Source: Henricia sp. BOLD:AAB3569
Taxonomy: Eukaryota; Echinodermata; Asteroidea; Spinulosida; Echinasteridae
Length of the DNA: 64,000 bases
Assembly: GCA_037783545.1 (NCBI GenBank)
Contig: JBBELK010000297.1
Coordinates: forward strand, 2,170,001-2,234,000
Direction: 5' to 3'
Part shown: in pieces, positions 19,843 through 28,799 of the stretch
How the letters are laid out: the number at the start of each line of letters is the position of its first letter
Numbering within the stretch: position 1 is the first letter of the stretch
Made by a program: the position numbers and the translations under genes
The notes under the pieces: generated by a model
The model's database searches: none
What the model was told of the DNA's origin: nothing
What the model saw: only the letters and a program-made list of their open reading frames with translations

Positions 19843-22470
19843 GCATGATTCGTCTTGTCGTCGTATACAGACCTCCGTGCTCCGGTTCGAACGGCAAGAG
19901 GTCTGTTTCAGACTTTTTGTCCGAGTTCACGTCTTTTATGGAGGGAATTCTTCACACAAGGGGTCGCCTTCTTATTGTCGGCGACTTCAATTTTCGCATT
20001 AATGCTACTGGTGCTTATTGTGACGCAGTTTCGTTCATGGAACTACTTCATTCTATGGACCTGGCACAACATGTTCGAGGTGCTACACATGACAAAGGAG
20101 CCACACTCGATTTGGTCATCACCCGGACTAGCGACACTCTGCTTGGTGACATAACAATAGACTGGTCACTACCGTCAGATCACGCTGCATTGCATTTTTC
20201 ATCTGTTCTTGAGCGTCCATCTGTACTGAGGACTCGGACTTCGCGGCGTGATCTTAAAATAATCGATATTGACTATTTCAAGCACAGAGTTGGTACGATT
20301 TTTTCCCAACAGGGTTGTTTTGGACAGTCTCCATCAGATCTTTTTCAGACATATAGCTCTGTATTGTCTGCTATATTGGATGAAGTGGCACCTATGAAAT
20401 CAAAAGTTCGCTATGATAAGCCTCGTGCACCGTGGTTTAAAGACTATCTTCTTGTTGCGCGTCAGGAACTGCGCAAACTGGAGAGACAATGGCGTTCTTC
20501 TGGGCTTGAAATACATATGCAGATTTACAAAAAGAACCGTAATGCATATTTTCAGTTTGTGTCTAGGTGCCACACTGAATACTATCGCGATCAAATTGAG
20601 ACTGCAGATCAAAGGACACTTTTCAGAATTATTGACAATATTTCAGGAGGCAAGAAGGGCACGGCATCAATACTTCCAGACTGTAAATTTCCTGTATTAA
20701 GTGAAAAAAGTTCTAAATTTTTTAGGTTCAAAATTGAAAAGTTAAGGCAAACTTTCTCAACAGATGTTTTGACAGGGTGCTCCATACTGTTGCAAAGTAC
20801 CGGTACATGTACAAGCAAATTTGCCTTTTTTGAACCTGTGACCATTCAATCTGTTGCGAAGCTTATACAAAAACTTCCTCCGAAGTTTTGCTCACTGGAT
20901 CCTATACCCACGTCATTGTTAAAGCATTGTGCAGAACAGGTTGCTCCGGTAATTGTTGATATTGTTAATTCTTCTTTTTTGACAGGGGAATTTCCTGATG
21001 GTTGTAAACACGCACTAATTCGTCCATTGCTAAAGAATCAAAAAATGCCTCAGAATGATCTCAGTAGTTATAGACCTGTTTCTAATTTGTCCTTTGTGTC
21101 AAAAATCATTGAAAAGTCTGTGTATTTACAACTTAATTCATATCTCTGCGAGTTTTCTCTTTATGCGAAATGTCAGTCTGCATACAGACAGCGCTACAGC
21201 ACTGAAACGGCTCTACTGCGGGTCCAGAATGATTTGCTGTTTGCTCTTGGTGAACGAAAAGATGTCATTCTTATTTTATTAGACTTATCGGCCGCTTTTG
21301 ACCCAATCGATCACGGTATCTTGCTGCAAAGACTGTGTTCTAGGTTTGGAATTGAGGGTACTGCATTGAAATGGTTTCAGTCATTTCCCCAGGGGTCGGT
21401 CCTTGGACCTGTTCTTTTCAGTTTATATACAGCACCCCTGGAGGACATCATAGTTCGTTATGGCTTGCAATACATGATGTATGCAGATGATACCCAAATC
21501 TACGTCACTTGTCGGGGTACTGAGCATTCGGTCAGTGTTCTGGAGCAATGTTTGGGGGAAATCCGTCTTTGGATGCGTGACAATTTGCTTGCACTGAATG
21601 ATAGGAAGACAGAGTTAATTAAATTTTCCTCCAAATTTGCTTCACACACTGTCAGCTCAGAGCCCCCATGTGTTGTTCATATTGGTGATGCAGATGTATA
21701 TCCTTCTGATAAGGTTCAAAACCTTGGTGTAATATTAGATTCAGCTGGCACCATGCGTGCTCAGGTCTCAAATGTGTGCAAAAAGGCTTCATTTGCACTT
21801 TGGAAAATTGGAAAAATTCGTTCTCTTTTGGATTCCAAAACTACAGAAAAGTTGGTGCACGCCTTTATTACATCCCGGATTGACTATTGCAATAGCCTTC
21901 TTTTTGGTATTCCTGCCAAAGAAGTTCGAAAATTACAAGTGATACAAAACTCTGCTGCCCGTCTAGTTACCAGGATTAACAAATATGAAAATATCACTCC
22001 AGTTATGAAAAAGCTGCATTGGCTCCCGGTGCAACAGAGAATCGAATTCAAAATTCTTTGTTTGACATACAAAATTTTAAACGGTATGGCCCCGGATTAT
22101 TTAGATGAGCTCCTGCGTGTCCGTGATACTGGCCGCTGTTTGAGATCGAATTCTCAGGGAGAATTGTATCTGTTCCAACCTGTTGGCGGTAACAAGTACT
22201 ACAGTGACAGGGCATTCCAGGTCTGTGCACCGAGACTTTGGAATGCCCTGCCACTGTTAGTACGTGGTGCCGTTTCATATGAAATTTTTAAAGGATCTCT
22301 TAAAACACATTATTTTTATTTTTTTTTAGGAAGATATAAAATTGTCAAATATTTTTGTACTTTTTAATGTGCTGTATTTTAATGTGTTTTTACTGTATAT
22401 GTAAAGCGCCCTGAGATAATTTTTATGGAGGGCGCTCTATAAGAATTTATTATTATTATTATTATTATTA
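19843..22470 (+). mobile_element. CR1/L2-superfamily LINE, 5' truncated
   Basis: Carries an 840-codon frame (endonuclease remnant plus RT), a short 3' UTR ending GGAGGGCGCTCTATAAGAAT and an (ATT)n tail at 22446-22469. Such microsatellite tails are usual for CR1/L2-like LINEs. Left of it the composite unit stops at CTACATGCATG. Right of it the unit resumes at ACTACATCAACC, leaving out about 2.35 kb of unit sequence, so the insertion came with a deletion or with recombination between adjacent units. Confidence 0.87.
19845..22367 (+). CDS. LINE ORF2: endonuclease remnant and reverse transcriptase
   Basis: Residues 1-140 are the C-terminal half of an APE endonuclease (VVYRPP, GDFNF, LDLVITR, SDHAALHF). 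The RT follows: SSYRPVSNLSFVSKIIEK, QSAYRQRYSTETALL, LLDLSAAFDPIDH, PQGSVLGPVLFSLYT, the YADDTQIY active site, LGVILDS, and the thumb with RIDYCNSLLFGIP and LHWLPVQQRIEFKI. It is open throughout. About 27 residues are missing in frame between LKWFQSF and PQGSVLGP (21372-21387), where the related LINE at 37828 has them. That removes part of RT motif B surroundings, so the enzyme is probably inactive. The endonuclease N-terminus is also absent. Confidence 0.87.
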   Translation: MIRLVVVYRPPCSGSNGKRSVSDFLSEFTSFMEGILHTRGRLLIVGDFNFRINATGAYCDAVSFMELLHSMDLAQHVRGATHDKGATLDLVITRTSDTLLGDITIDWSLPSDHAALHFSSVLERPSVLRTRTSRRDLKIIDIDYFKHRVGTIFSQQGCFGQSPSDLFQTYSSVLSAILDEVAPMKSKVRYDKPRAPWFKDYLLVARQELRKLERQWRSSGLEIHMQIYKKNRNAYFQFVSRCHTEYYRDQIETADQRTLFRIIDNISGGKKGTASILPDCKFPVLSEKSSKFFRFKIEKLRQTFSTDVLTGCSILLQSTGTCTSKFAFFEPVTIQSVAKLIQKLPPKFCSLDPIPTSLLKHCAEQVAPVIVDIVNSSFLTGEFPDGCKHALIRPLLKNQKMPQNDLSSYRPVSNLSFVSKIIEKSVYLQLNSYLCEFSLYAKCQSAYRQRYSTETALLRVQNDLLFALGERKDVILILLDLSAAFDPIDHGILLQRLCSRFGIEGTALKWFQSFPQGSVLGPVLFSLYTAPLEDIIVRYGLQYMMYADDTQIYVTCRGTEHSVSVLEQCLGEIRLWMRDNLLALNDRKTELIKFSSKFASHTVSSEPPCVVHIGDADVYPSDKVQNLGVILDSAGTMRAQVSNVCKKASFALWKIGKIRSLLDSKTTEKLVHAFITSRIDYCNSLLFGIPAKEVRKLQVIQNSAARLVTRINKYENITPVMKKLHWLPVQQRIEFKILCLTYKILNGMAPDYLDELLRVRDTGRCLRSNSQGELYLFQPVGGNKYYSDRAFQVCAPRLWNALPLLVRGAVSYEIFKGSLKTHYFYFFLGRYKIVKYFCTF

Positions 22471-23234
22471 ACTACATCAACCTTATGTAAATGACAAATG
22501 TCACAAACTCCTTGGTGCAACAGAAGACACAATATACTGGGCCCTAGCTGCTTTGCTACTCGATCCGAACCCATGCAGACTAGATTATGTTTGCAGTCCC
22601 TACCTAATTGGCTAATATTTGGACTTAATTGTCGTATACCATATACCATACCAGTATGGGTTCTCATGTGTGCCTTAAAGTCGCTATAGTCCGTAGAGCT
22701 AATATTTGGACTTAATTGTCGTATACTATACCATACCATACCATACCATACCAGTACGGGTTCTCATGTGTGCCTTAAAGTCGCTAGTCTCAACGAAAGC
22801 AACATCATGTCGATTTGGATCTATACGGACCTCCTTGAAGCCTTGAAATATGGGAAGGAGGCAAAAAACAACTGGTAGATTTAATTCACCGCCATCGGCA
22901 AGAATGATAGTCCTTAATTGTGAGCTTCCAAAATGTAACACTCTGCAAAAATCGGTCAAGTTTTTGTGGCCTGAAAGGAGCGTGTTAAGAAAAATGAATT
23001 TTGTTTTAATCTACATTAATTGTGTAACAATCGTATAAAATATCTCCCCAATATACTATCCATGTGAGTAAGACAGGAAGTTTGCAATCGTCAATTTGGA
23101 TATGTGGAAGCCGAAAGGTTGTTGTAATCACTGCTTTATATAACTGGATAAATTAGTTTACTAAATTTTGGTGGATTTTTTTACGATATCCTTTGAAATA
23201 CATGTATATGGATTAAGGGCACAACATTTCAGAA
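22471..23234. repeat. Second partial composite unit at the first locus
   Basis: Matches 43208-43975 of the array, then ends at CACAACATTTCAG, where the array continues AAACTGAAACG and this copy reads AATGGTGATAAC. With the unit at 16262 it shows that this locus also once held at least two units in tandem. Confidence 0.8.
22500..22849 (-). pseudogene. U1A/U2B''-like half exon joined to zinc-finger debris (copy A')
   Basis: The minus strand reads IFQGFKEVRIDPNRHDVAFVE and then TSDFKAHMRTRTG as in the other copies. Here the acceptor AG just before ATTTCAAGG is AT (22850-22851), so splicing from the neighbouring exon at 23609-23705 would be damaged. The pentamer tract at 22726-22752 has a copy number that breaks the frame between the two finger helices. 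Confidence 0.7.
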
Positions 23235-23608
23235 TGGTGATAACAAAAATATGACATGATATATTACAAAAATCTTAATTGACCCCCCATGGGAAAACAA
23301 AACTATTAAAAGGGGCGTTATTTCCACTCGCGATTAGAAGCCCTTGTTGATAAAACTGCCATGTAGAAATTACAGCCACATAGGTGCAGTAATGTGTTTT
23401 TGTGTCAAGTTGAATGGTAAAAGTCTTTTACAAAAGACTTTTTTTCAGAAAACCACATTCAGTTAAATTCTCACACATTTTGGACTGAAATATAATCATG
23501 TACTGTATACCTTTAATAATGATAGCGCTGTTAATACAACAACATGCTTTTAAGCAGGGGTAAATTTAAGCCCAAGAATTGGAAGCAAGAATTGAAAGCA
23601 GTACTCAC

Positions 23609-23705
23609 TGTTTGAGGAGCACGTTGAGCATGTGCTCATTGATTTCTAGCTCTGGGAGTTTGGTCAGTATCAATAATGACTTATTGGGCAGCTGGTCTGG
23701 CATCC
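23609..23705 (-). CDS. Exon resembling the start of RRM2 of U1A/U2B'' snRNP protein
   Basis: Minus strand, 97 nt. The acceptor TTTCTGTAG is at 23706-23707 and the donor CAAACA|GTGAGT at 23608. It encodes MPDQLPNKSLLILTKLPE, then LEINEHMLNVLLK plus CA. The family pattern is PPN-ILFLTNLPEETNE-ML--LFNQ. The next exon-like block downstream on this strand (22849) starts A-TTT-CAA-GGC, so joining gives Gln-Phe-x-Gly-Phe-Lys-Glu with the right phase, as in U1A/SNF (NQFPGFKE). U1A and U2B'' bind stem-loops of U1 and U2 snRNA. The sequence is diverged and the next acceptor is mutated, so this is a decaying or fast-evolving paralogue. Confidence 0.62.
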
Positions 23706-23801
23706 CTACAGAAATATACAAAATACAAAATGTACTAGTTAGATTGGAAATAATAGGGTTATCTGTCAAAGACGCTGGTCCGATGGACTTGTGCATGAAT
23801 A

Positions 23802-23969
23802 CAGTAAACTCTCGTTATAACGCCCCTGATACAAAGCTCCTCCTTATATAAAGCTCCTTTTTCTTGGTCCCGAATGTTATTCTCAGCATTGTATATACGC
23901 ATTGGTTATAGAGCTGGATATAAAGCTCTAATTATTTTGGTCCCTTGATGAGCGCATGGGAGTTTACTA
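23802..23969. mobile_element. pogo/Tigger-like MITE, complete (168 bp)
   Basis: Ends CAGTAAACTC and GAGTTTACTA are inverted (one mismatch) and flanked by TA on each side (23800-23801 and 23970-23971). TCTCGTTATAACGCC at the left is typical of pogo-type termini. No transposase. It is related to the truncated copy at 4890. Confidence 0.82.
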
Positions 23970-24204
23970 TAGATAGTATTCGAACACGTGCAAATACGCC
24001 ATTTTGTAAGTCAAATAATTGTGGAAGTGACGTGCGTGCGCGTTGCGTGTGTCTCTGGTGGGCGTAGCGCGGTTTAGTTCACCAATGGGAGCCTTCGTAC
24101 AGAGCGTTACGCGTGCTATGGACACACGCAGCGCGCGCGCGCATTGCTTCCGCAGTGGCGCGGCGTTGTTTGACACACGACATGACGTCATGAGAAAGCT
24201 ATCA
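23970..24204. other. GC-alternating spacer between MITE and finger debris
   Basis: Absent from the related junction at 4880-4890, where finger and MITE touch at TA. Contains GCGCGCGCGCGC near 24131 and TGACGTCATGA near 24183. Either an insertion here or a deletion there. Confidence 0.45.
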
Positions 24205-24275
24205 ATACGCCGCTTCCCAGTGTGGGTACGGAAATGTTTTTCTGCATTTGATACAATACAAATGGGGAGACTTAA
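24205..24275 (-). pseudogene. Zinc-finger debris shared with 4823-4889
   Basis: The minus strand carries TTGTATTGTATCAAATGCAG, then AAAAACATTTCCGTACCCAC and CTGGGAAGCGGCGTA, the same as the terminal finger at 4823-4889. The frame reads a YQMQK/NAEKH finger helix. Confidence 0.65.
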
Positions 24276-24725
24276 TTAGTGGCCTTATGTATTCATATTG
24301 GCTGGGATTGACAATCATATTATTCGTTGCTAGTATGTAACACATTTAATTCCAATTGGCTTTGTGCCGTCTATATTTTCTACATACTGAGACATCTTAC
24401 GAAGGCTTGATCTGTTGGTGTAAATCCTTGATCTTAGGTACATATAGCACGAAGGCAGGACTCTATCATTTCATTCTTCAGGCACATCTTACTGGGCCCT
24501 GCTTTGCCCTTTTAATAGTGACAAAATTAAATTTCGAGCAACACGCAGGGTGTGGCGTGCGCGTACTTGATGGCGTTTAATACGCAGTAGCATTTTTCCT
24601 ACGAAGATGGCGTCAGTGAGAGTGGTCAATAATACAGAACGCACACTTCATGGCACTGGATGGCCCCCAGGTATGGCAGACTCGCAGGAGTCATCACATA
24701 CATTACTAGGTCATCAGCTGAGACT
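24275..24725. repeat. Dispersed repeat, copy 2 (also at 10508-10990)
   Basis: Matches the first copy from AATTAGTGGCCTTATGTATTC to the CATTACTAGGTC end, with several indels. It lacks the poly(A)-tailed insert. Contains CCTACGAAGATGGCGTCAGT, a YY1-like word. Confidence 0.75.
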
Positions 24726-25486
24726 CCCGGGGTCATGCTCAAATCGTTAACACCTAATGACCGATTCAGAAATCGTGAAAAATTATATTTCGAAAACCTT
24801 ACTTTTGCTTACGATTTATCCACTTAAAACGGACAATTTGAAATAAACAGCGGTATAAGTCGGCTGGAGGGATATGTGGACTATTGAACAAAAAACAAAT
24901 ACTGGATTTTTCGTCAACGGGGATTCTAGCTCTTTAACAGTGACTCGCGGAAACCTTTTACATAAATTAGTCCAATGTGGACACGGCTATATATACACAC
25001 TGTCAGTGTACCATCAAATTTATAGTACATTTTCCTTAACACTTTGTAGAAGCTTGTTCCGTTGCATATAAAAATCACTTTATATGCAAATAAAAATTCC
25101 AAATTTTGTGGAAATGTCTACCACTTAATGGAATTACCCTTTATATGTGTTATATTTGAATGGTTTCATTGCAAAATGCTATATTATTAATTGGCCATTT
25201 GAGAAAACTGCGTTTTCCAAGCATTACAGCCAATTTTCGAATTCCAATAAGTAATTTTTTTAAGGTGGATATATTGGTAAACATTCCTAAGATATAGGGG
25301 TAAAAATGTTTAAATTTGTTAAATAATACATTTAAAGAAAAAGGCTCTACTTACCACAGTAGTAAAGTATTTTTTTAAAATTGATTTAATGTTTAGTACG
25401 AATAAGTGATTATGTTTTAGGGATTATGACCCAGGGACCGCCGGATTAAATAAAGTCGATACAAATATCCGTGAGTTCGGGAAATC
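24726..25486. other. Non-coding AT-rich stretch
   Basis: No gene recognised. The TTAGTCCAATGTGGACACGG word at 24968 relates to the palindrome at 8213. Confidence 0.4.
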
Positions 25487-25507
25487 TGGATGCAGTGAAA
25501 AGCAACT

Positions 25508-25582
25508 CGGCTCCACCTGGATTCGAACCGCGGACATGCTTAACGTGCAGACTCCCTTCCAATTCAGCTACATGTATGAAGC
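25508..25582 (-). tRNA. tRNA-like sequence (SINE head or tRNA pseudogene)
   Basis: Minus strand, 75 nt. The ends GGCTTCA and TGGAGCC pair as a 7-bp acceptor stem with one G-U. Box A TAGCTGAATTGG and a perfect box B GGTTCGAATCC are present. The anticodon loop ACGTTAA would give GTT (Asn), but only three stem pairs form there and the T stem is poor. So a working tRNA is unlikely, and a tRNA-derived repeat or pseudogene is more probable. A second copy is at 62711-62786. Confidence 0.6.
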
Positions 25583-26387
25583 CAACCGGTGGTCTCAAAT
25601 CATGGCATGTAGTGCAGTTGTTCCATGCTGATTGAGATTGGCTATCACGCGAGCTAATAACAGGCCCTGTACAGAGGGGATAAACCATTCAATGAGATAA
25701 CCATTGTTTAGGAATACTAAATTTTAAAACCAGCTGGATTAATTGTAAGTACCGGTAGTTACTTGGGGTGATGTAAAATGTGAAATGTCTGTGAACCAGG
25801 CTTTCAAAAATTCAAGTGAGCTCAAGTAAGCATACATCTGGGTCTTTCTATAAATTAGGGGTCCAAAAGTGTGACATTTAGTGTCCCCCGTTACACCTGA
25901 TATGTGTTCTTTTTCGTACAAAAATCGTTAAAATGGCTTTTAAACCATTTTCTATGAATTGTACTCACTCTTTGAGATGGAAAGTATTTAAAGAATGTGT
26001 CCTCAATTTACAAAAACAAGATGTAAAATGTAATGGGGACACCACCACTGGACCCCTAATTTATAGAAAAACCCATCTTGTGCTTTTCTTGTGCTTTTAT
26101 TATCGAAATTTGACTATTTATTAAAATACCGGTATAAATCCCTTCCTCACTACTGCAACTATAATTGAAAACGCATGCCAATGGCACATCCACATGTACG
26201 TATGTCAATGTTAAGGTGGAAAACGGTAAAGCTTCGTAAGATCACTTATGTGCATGCGCACGCAAATTTTGTGGTCGATAAATTATGCAATTATAAGATT
26301 GATTCAAAATTCAGTGGTACATGTATGACCGTAGGCATAGACAAAAATGATTGTGCAAAAAGTATTTTATGTGGCCGTTATTGTGGA

Positions 26388-26475
26388 GTGTTATGGCCGA
26401 GCGGTCTAGTGCGTCGAACTCAAGTTCCTGTGCCAGTACTAGAATGTGGGTTCGATTCCGGGCCATTGTTTTTGA
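26388..26475 (+). mobile_element. tRNA-Leu-derived SINE, internally deleted
   Basis: Box A TGGCCGAGCGG (26394-26404), a CTCAAGTTC anticodon-like region (CAA) and box B GGTTCGATTCC (26449-26459), as in a tRNA-Leu head. It passes directly into TTGTTTTTGACAATATATA, while the copy at 63640 has about 105 more bases of body in between. Confidence 0.7.
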
Positions 26476-26760
26476 CAATATATATATTTTTTAAATATTT
26501 GTTTTTTAATTAAATGATACCAGCAATTGACGGATTTCCACTGTCAAACACGGTGGTTTGATTGAAATGTATGCTAAATTTAATACTAACCAATTTGAAG
26601 AGCTAGGGATGATAAGACGGCATCCCGTGGCAAATAACTTTTTTTTCAAATTGCAATGTTGGCATCTACGATACAAGGGGAATGATGGATAAGTAATATT
26701 GACTGAAAACACTACATATAACACTATAAGTAACTAACAATGTTAGTTGCTCATAGTGTT

Positions 26761-27634
26761 AGTAGATGAATACTTCTCTAATTTAGTAATTTTTCAAATT
26801 TGGTACATGTAAGATCATTTTCTTTATCAATAGTTTAAAAAAAAGTTTTTAGTAGGCTAGGAGGCGCCTGTCTCCTGGAAAGGTCGAGACATCACTGATG
26901 CTGGTGGAGGGTTAACCTAATCCTTCACTGGCGGGACAGGCGTATCCCCATACTTCGGTTTGGGCATTCAGTAATTTATTTTGCAGTTCTCATATTTTTT
27001 GGGTAGTAAACGTAGTTGAGATTTAAACACTCAGAAGCTCGTAACATCATTTACGTATTTCTAAAGACAAATAGCTTAGGCCTGCTTCAAACGTCGCACT
27101 GATGCCTAGTCGATTTAAATTCAACTTGGCACGACGTTAGCACATGTAAGCACGGCAGTGGTTTCAAACGTCGAACTTAATTGCAAACTCCGAGTCCAGC
27201 TCAAATACTTCCCACATGGCGGATGAGTATTGTACATGTCATGGGCACGTCACGTCCATTCTGTCCATTATATGTCACCATATTTATTATTTTGATGCGC
27301 TTATTTGTTGGTTATTTCTTTGCTTGCATGCGCCCTCCTAACTGTTAACACAATTGCGGCCCAACTTCGAACTGGAATTTATTTCGACACGGCATAAGCG
27401 CGAGGTTTAAAGCGGACCTTACTCGACTGCAGATAAGTGAGAGTACAAAAAGCTAAGAGTTGATCAAATCGGCTGTTTCAGCAAAGGAGAAGGGATTTTC
27501 TCTTCTTCCTAGCTGAAAGACTTGTTTGGTTTGGAGTGAAAAAAAGCATGCCAAAATTCAATTTAGTAAAATGCTATTGGGAGATTGAATATTAAATTTG
27601 TTAAACACGGCCTAATTGAATTTATATATTTATA
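26761..27634. other. Non-coding stretch
   Basis: No gene. TTCAAACGTCG words recur at 27086 and 27170 in a possible old inverted-repeat element. Confidence 0.35.
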
Positions 27635-27955
27635 AAGGCCAATTTACATGATCATACTTTTCTTCAAAATCTTCATCCAACATTTGTATAATGATGTTCA
27701 CACTTGTTCAAGGTCACTAGACGTATGTACCAGACATTGTTCACGAATGGTTTATGGATTTTGTGGATTTTCATACAACCTCAAATACCATGTGACCTAA
27801 TTCTGTAATCGGATTGGTTTAGAAGTTGATTATCATGCAACATGTTCAAAGCTTGTTTGCAGATGTTCAATTTCCCATACACTATATAACATTTTCTCCT
27901 GAACATCATGTTGGATGAAATTCATGAATAAAAGTATATCGTGTAAATTGGCCTT
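27635..27955. mobile_element. MITE with TA target (321 bp)
   Basis: Begins AAGGCCAATTTACATGAT and ends with its inverse, ATCGTGTAAATTGGCCTT. Pairing extends inward to the TTCATCCAACA/TGTTGGATGAA blocks. TA flanks both sides (27633-27634 and 27956-27957), suggesting the Tc1/mariner superfamily. Non-coding. Confidence 0.78.
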
Positions 27956-28198
27956 TAGTGACGGCTTGGTGATGGCAAAGGGAACAGACCACTAGGGAGG
28001 AGTTGTCAAAGGCCACTTAAGTAGGACAGACTAATGGGGCTGATAAAGCAACTAATATAGTAGTTGGGTGAACACATGTCCCCATTGGTTATAGTCAAAG
28101 GAGTTATGTTTGATTGTGACTTTGATTTTATGTCATGCCCTCCTGCTGCAAGTACACGTTCTTGTAATTATATTTAACAACAAACATCAACTCTATAG

Positions 28199-28407
28199 TT
28201 AGGGGTCGTCCAAAGTTGTCAACATTTTCACGGTTTTACAAAGCGTACGGGGGGGCGGGGGGGGGGGGGGGGGCGTCAAGGGCCAATTTTAACATTTCAC
28301 GGTTGTGACAAACCATGTTAAGTAGTATTCTTTTGGAGGGAGGGTTGTCCTGGAAAATACTATGCCTTGTAGAACTGTAAAAATGTTAACTTTGGGCAGC
28401 CCTAGTT
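28199..28407. mobile_element. MITE with TAGGGNTG-type ends and a long G tract
   Basis: The left end AGGGGTCGTCCAAAGTTGTC followed by AACATTTT mirrors the right end AAAATGTTAACTTTGGGCAG followed by CCCT. AGTT may be a 4-bp target duplication. A run of about 17 G near 28259 interrupts the element. Confidence 0.65.
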
Positions 28408-28599
28408 TTGGACGGAAAGTCCAAAATGTTTTTTTGTTGGGCAGGTGCTGCCTTACTGATTTGCCAGTTGGTGATCGTTGCCGATACGTTAACATTGTAT
28501 AAGCTTTAAAGAATGCGTTTGATCTTTCGCATCAAAGTCGTATAGAGTCCAACTGCGAGCTCGTGGTTCAAAAATGCGGGACATTGGTTTGGTACAATG

Positions 28600-28780
28600 T
28601 GAGCTGCCAAAGTCAGAAACTGAAGAGTCATCTCTGCTAACTTACATTTCACAGATCGTAGTTGATCTCGACGCCATCGGCCTTAATCACGATCAGGCTG
28701 TCTGTGCTTCACAAGATCGGGCAGGATGGCTGAGACAAATTTCGAGAATTTAAGCTAATGGCCACTGGTCACAACGTCTG
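28600..28780 (+). pseudogene. Possible LINE tail fragment
   Basis: The plus strand reads DLDAIGLNHDQAV followed by SQDRAGWLRQI, resembling the D-L...G...A-x-DR..WR end of many LINE ORFs. Short and isolated. It could equally belong to the gypsy remnant that follows. Confidence 0.35.
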
Positions 28781-28799
28781 TCAAAACGGGCTCGAGTAG

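Larger units (their letters stand above)
25487..26760. repeat. Right flank of the duplicated locus (matches 62690-64000)
   Basis: From GCAGTGAAAAGCAACTCGGC onward the sequence is nearly identical to that beginning at 62692, up to the window end. Two differences stand out. The second copy has about 40 extra bases near 63375 (TGCAAGGATTGTGTCCG). It also has about 105 extra bases inside the SINE (from 63718). It carries two tRNA-like segments. Confidence 0.87.

Noticed and set aside
26388-26475. A functional tRNA-Leu gene
   Set aside because: The 3' acceptor half is missing and the sequence continues as in a SINE copy at 63638, so it is tRNA-derived.
28254-28276. Long G run as a functional quadruplex
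   Set aside because: A homopolymer expansion inside a MITE; length is uncertain in sequencing and nothing else supports a role.
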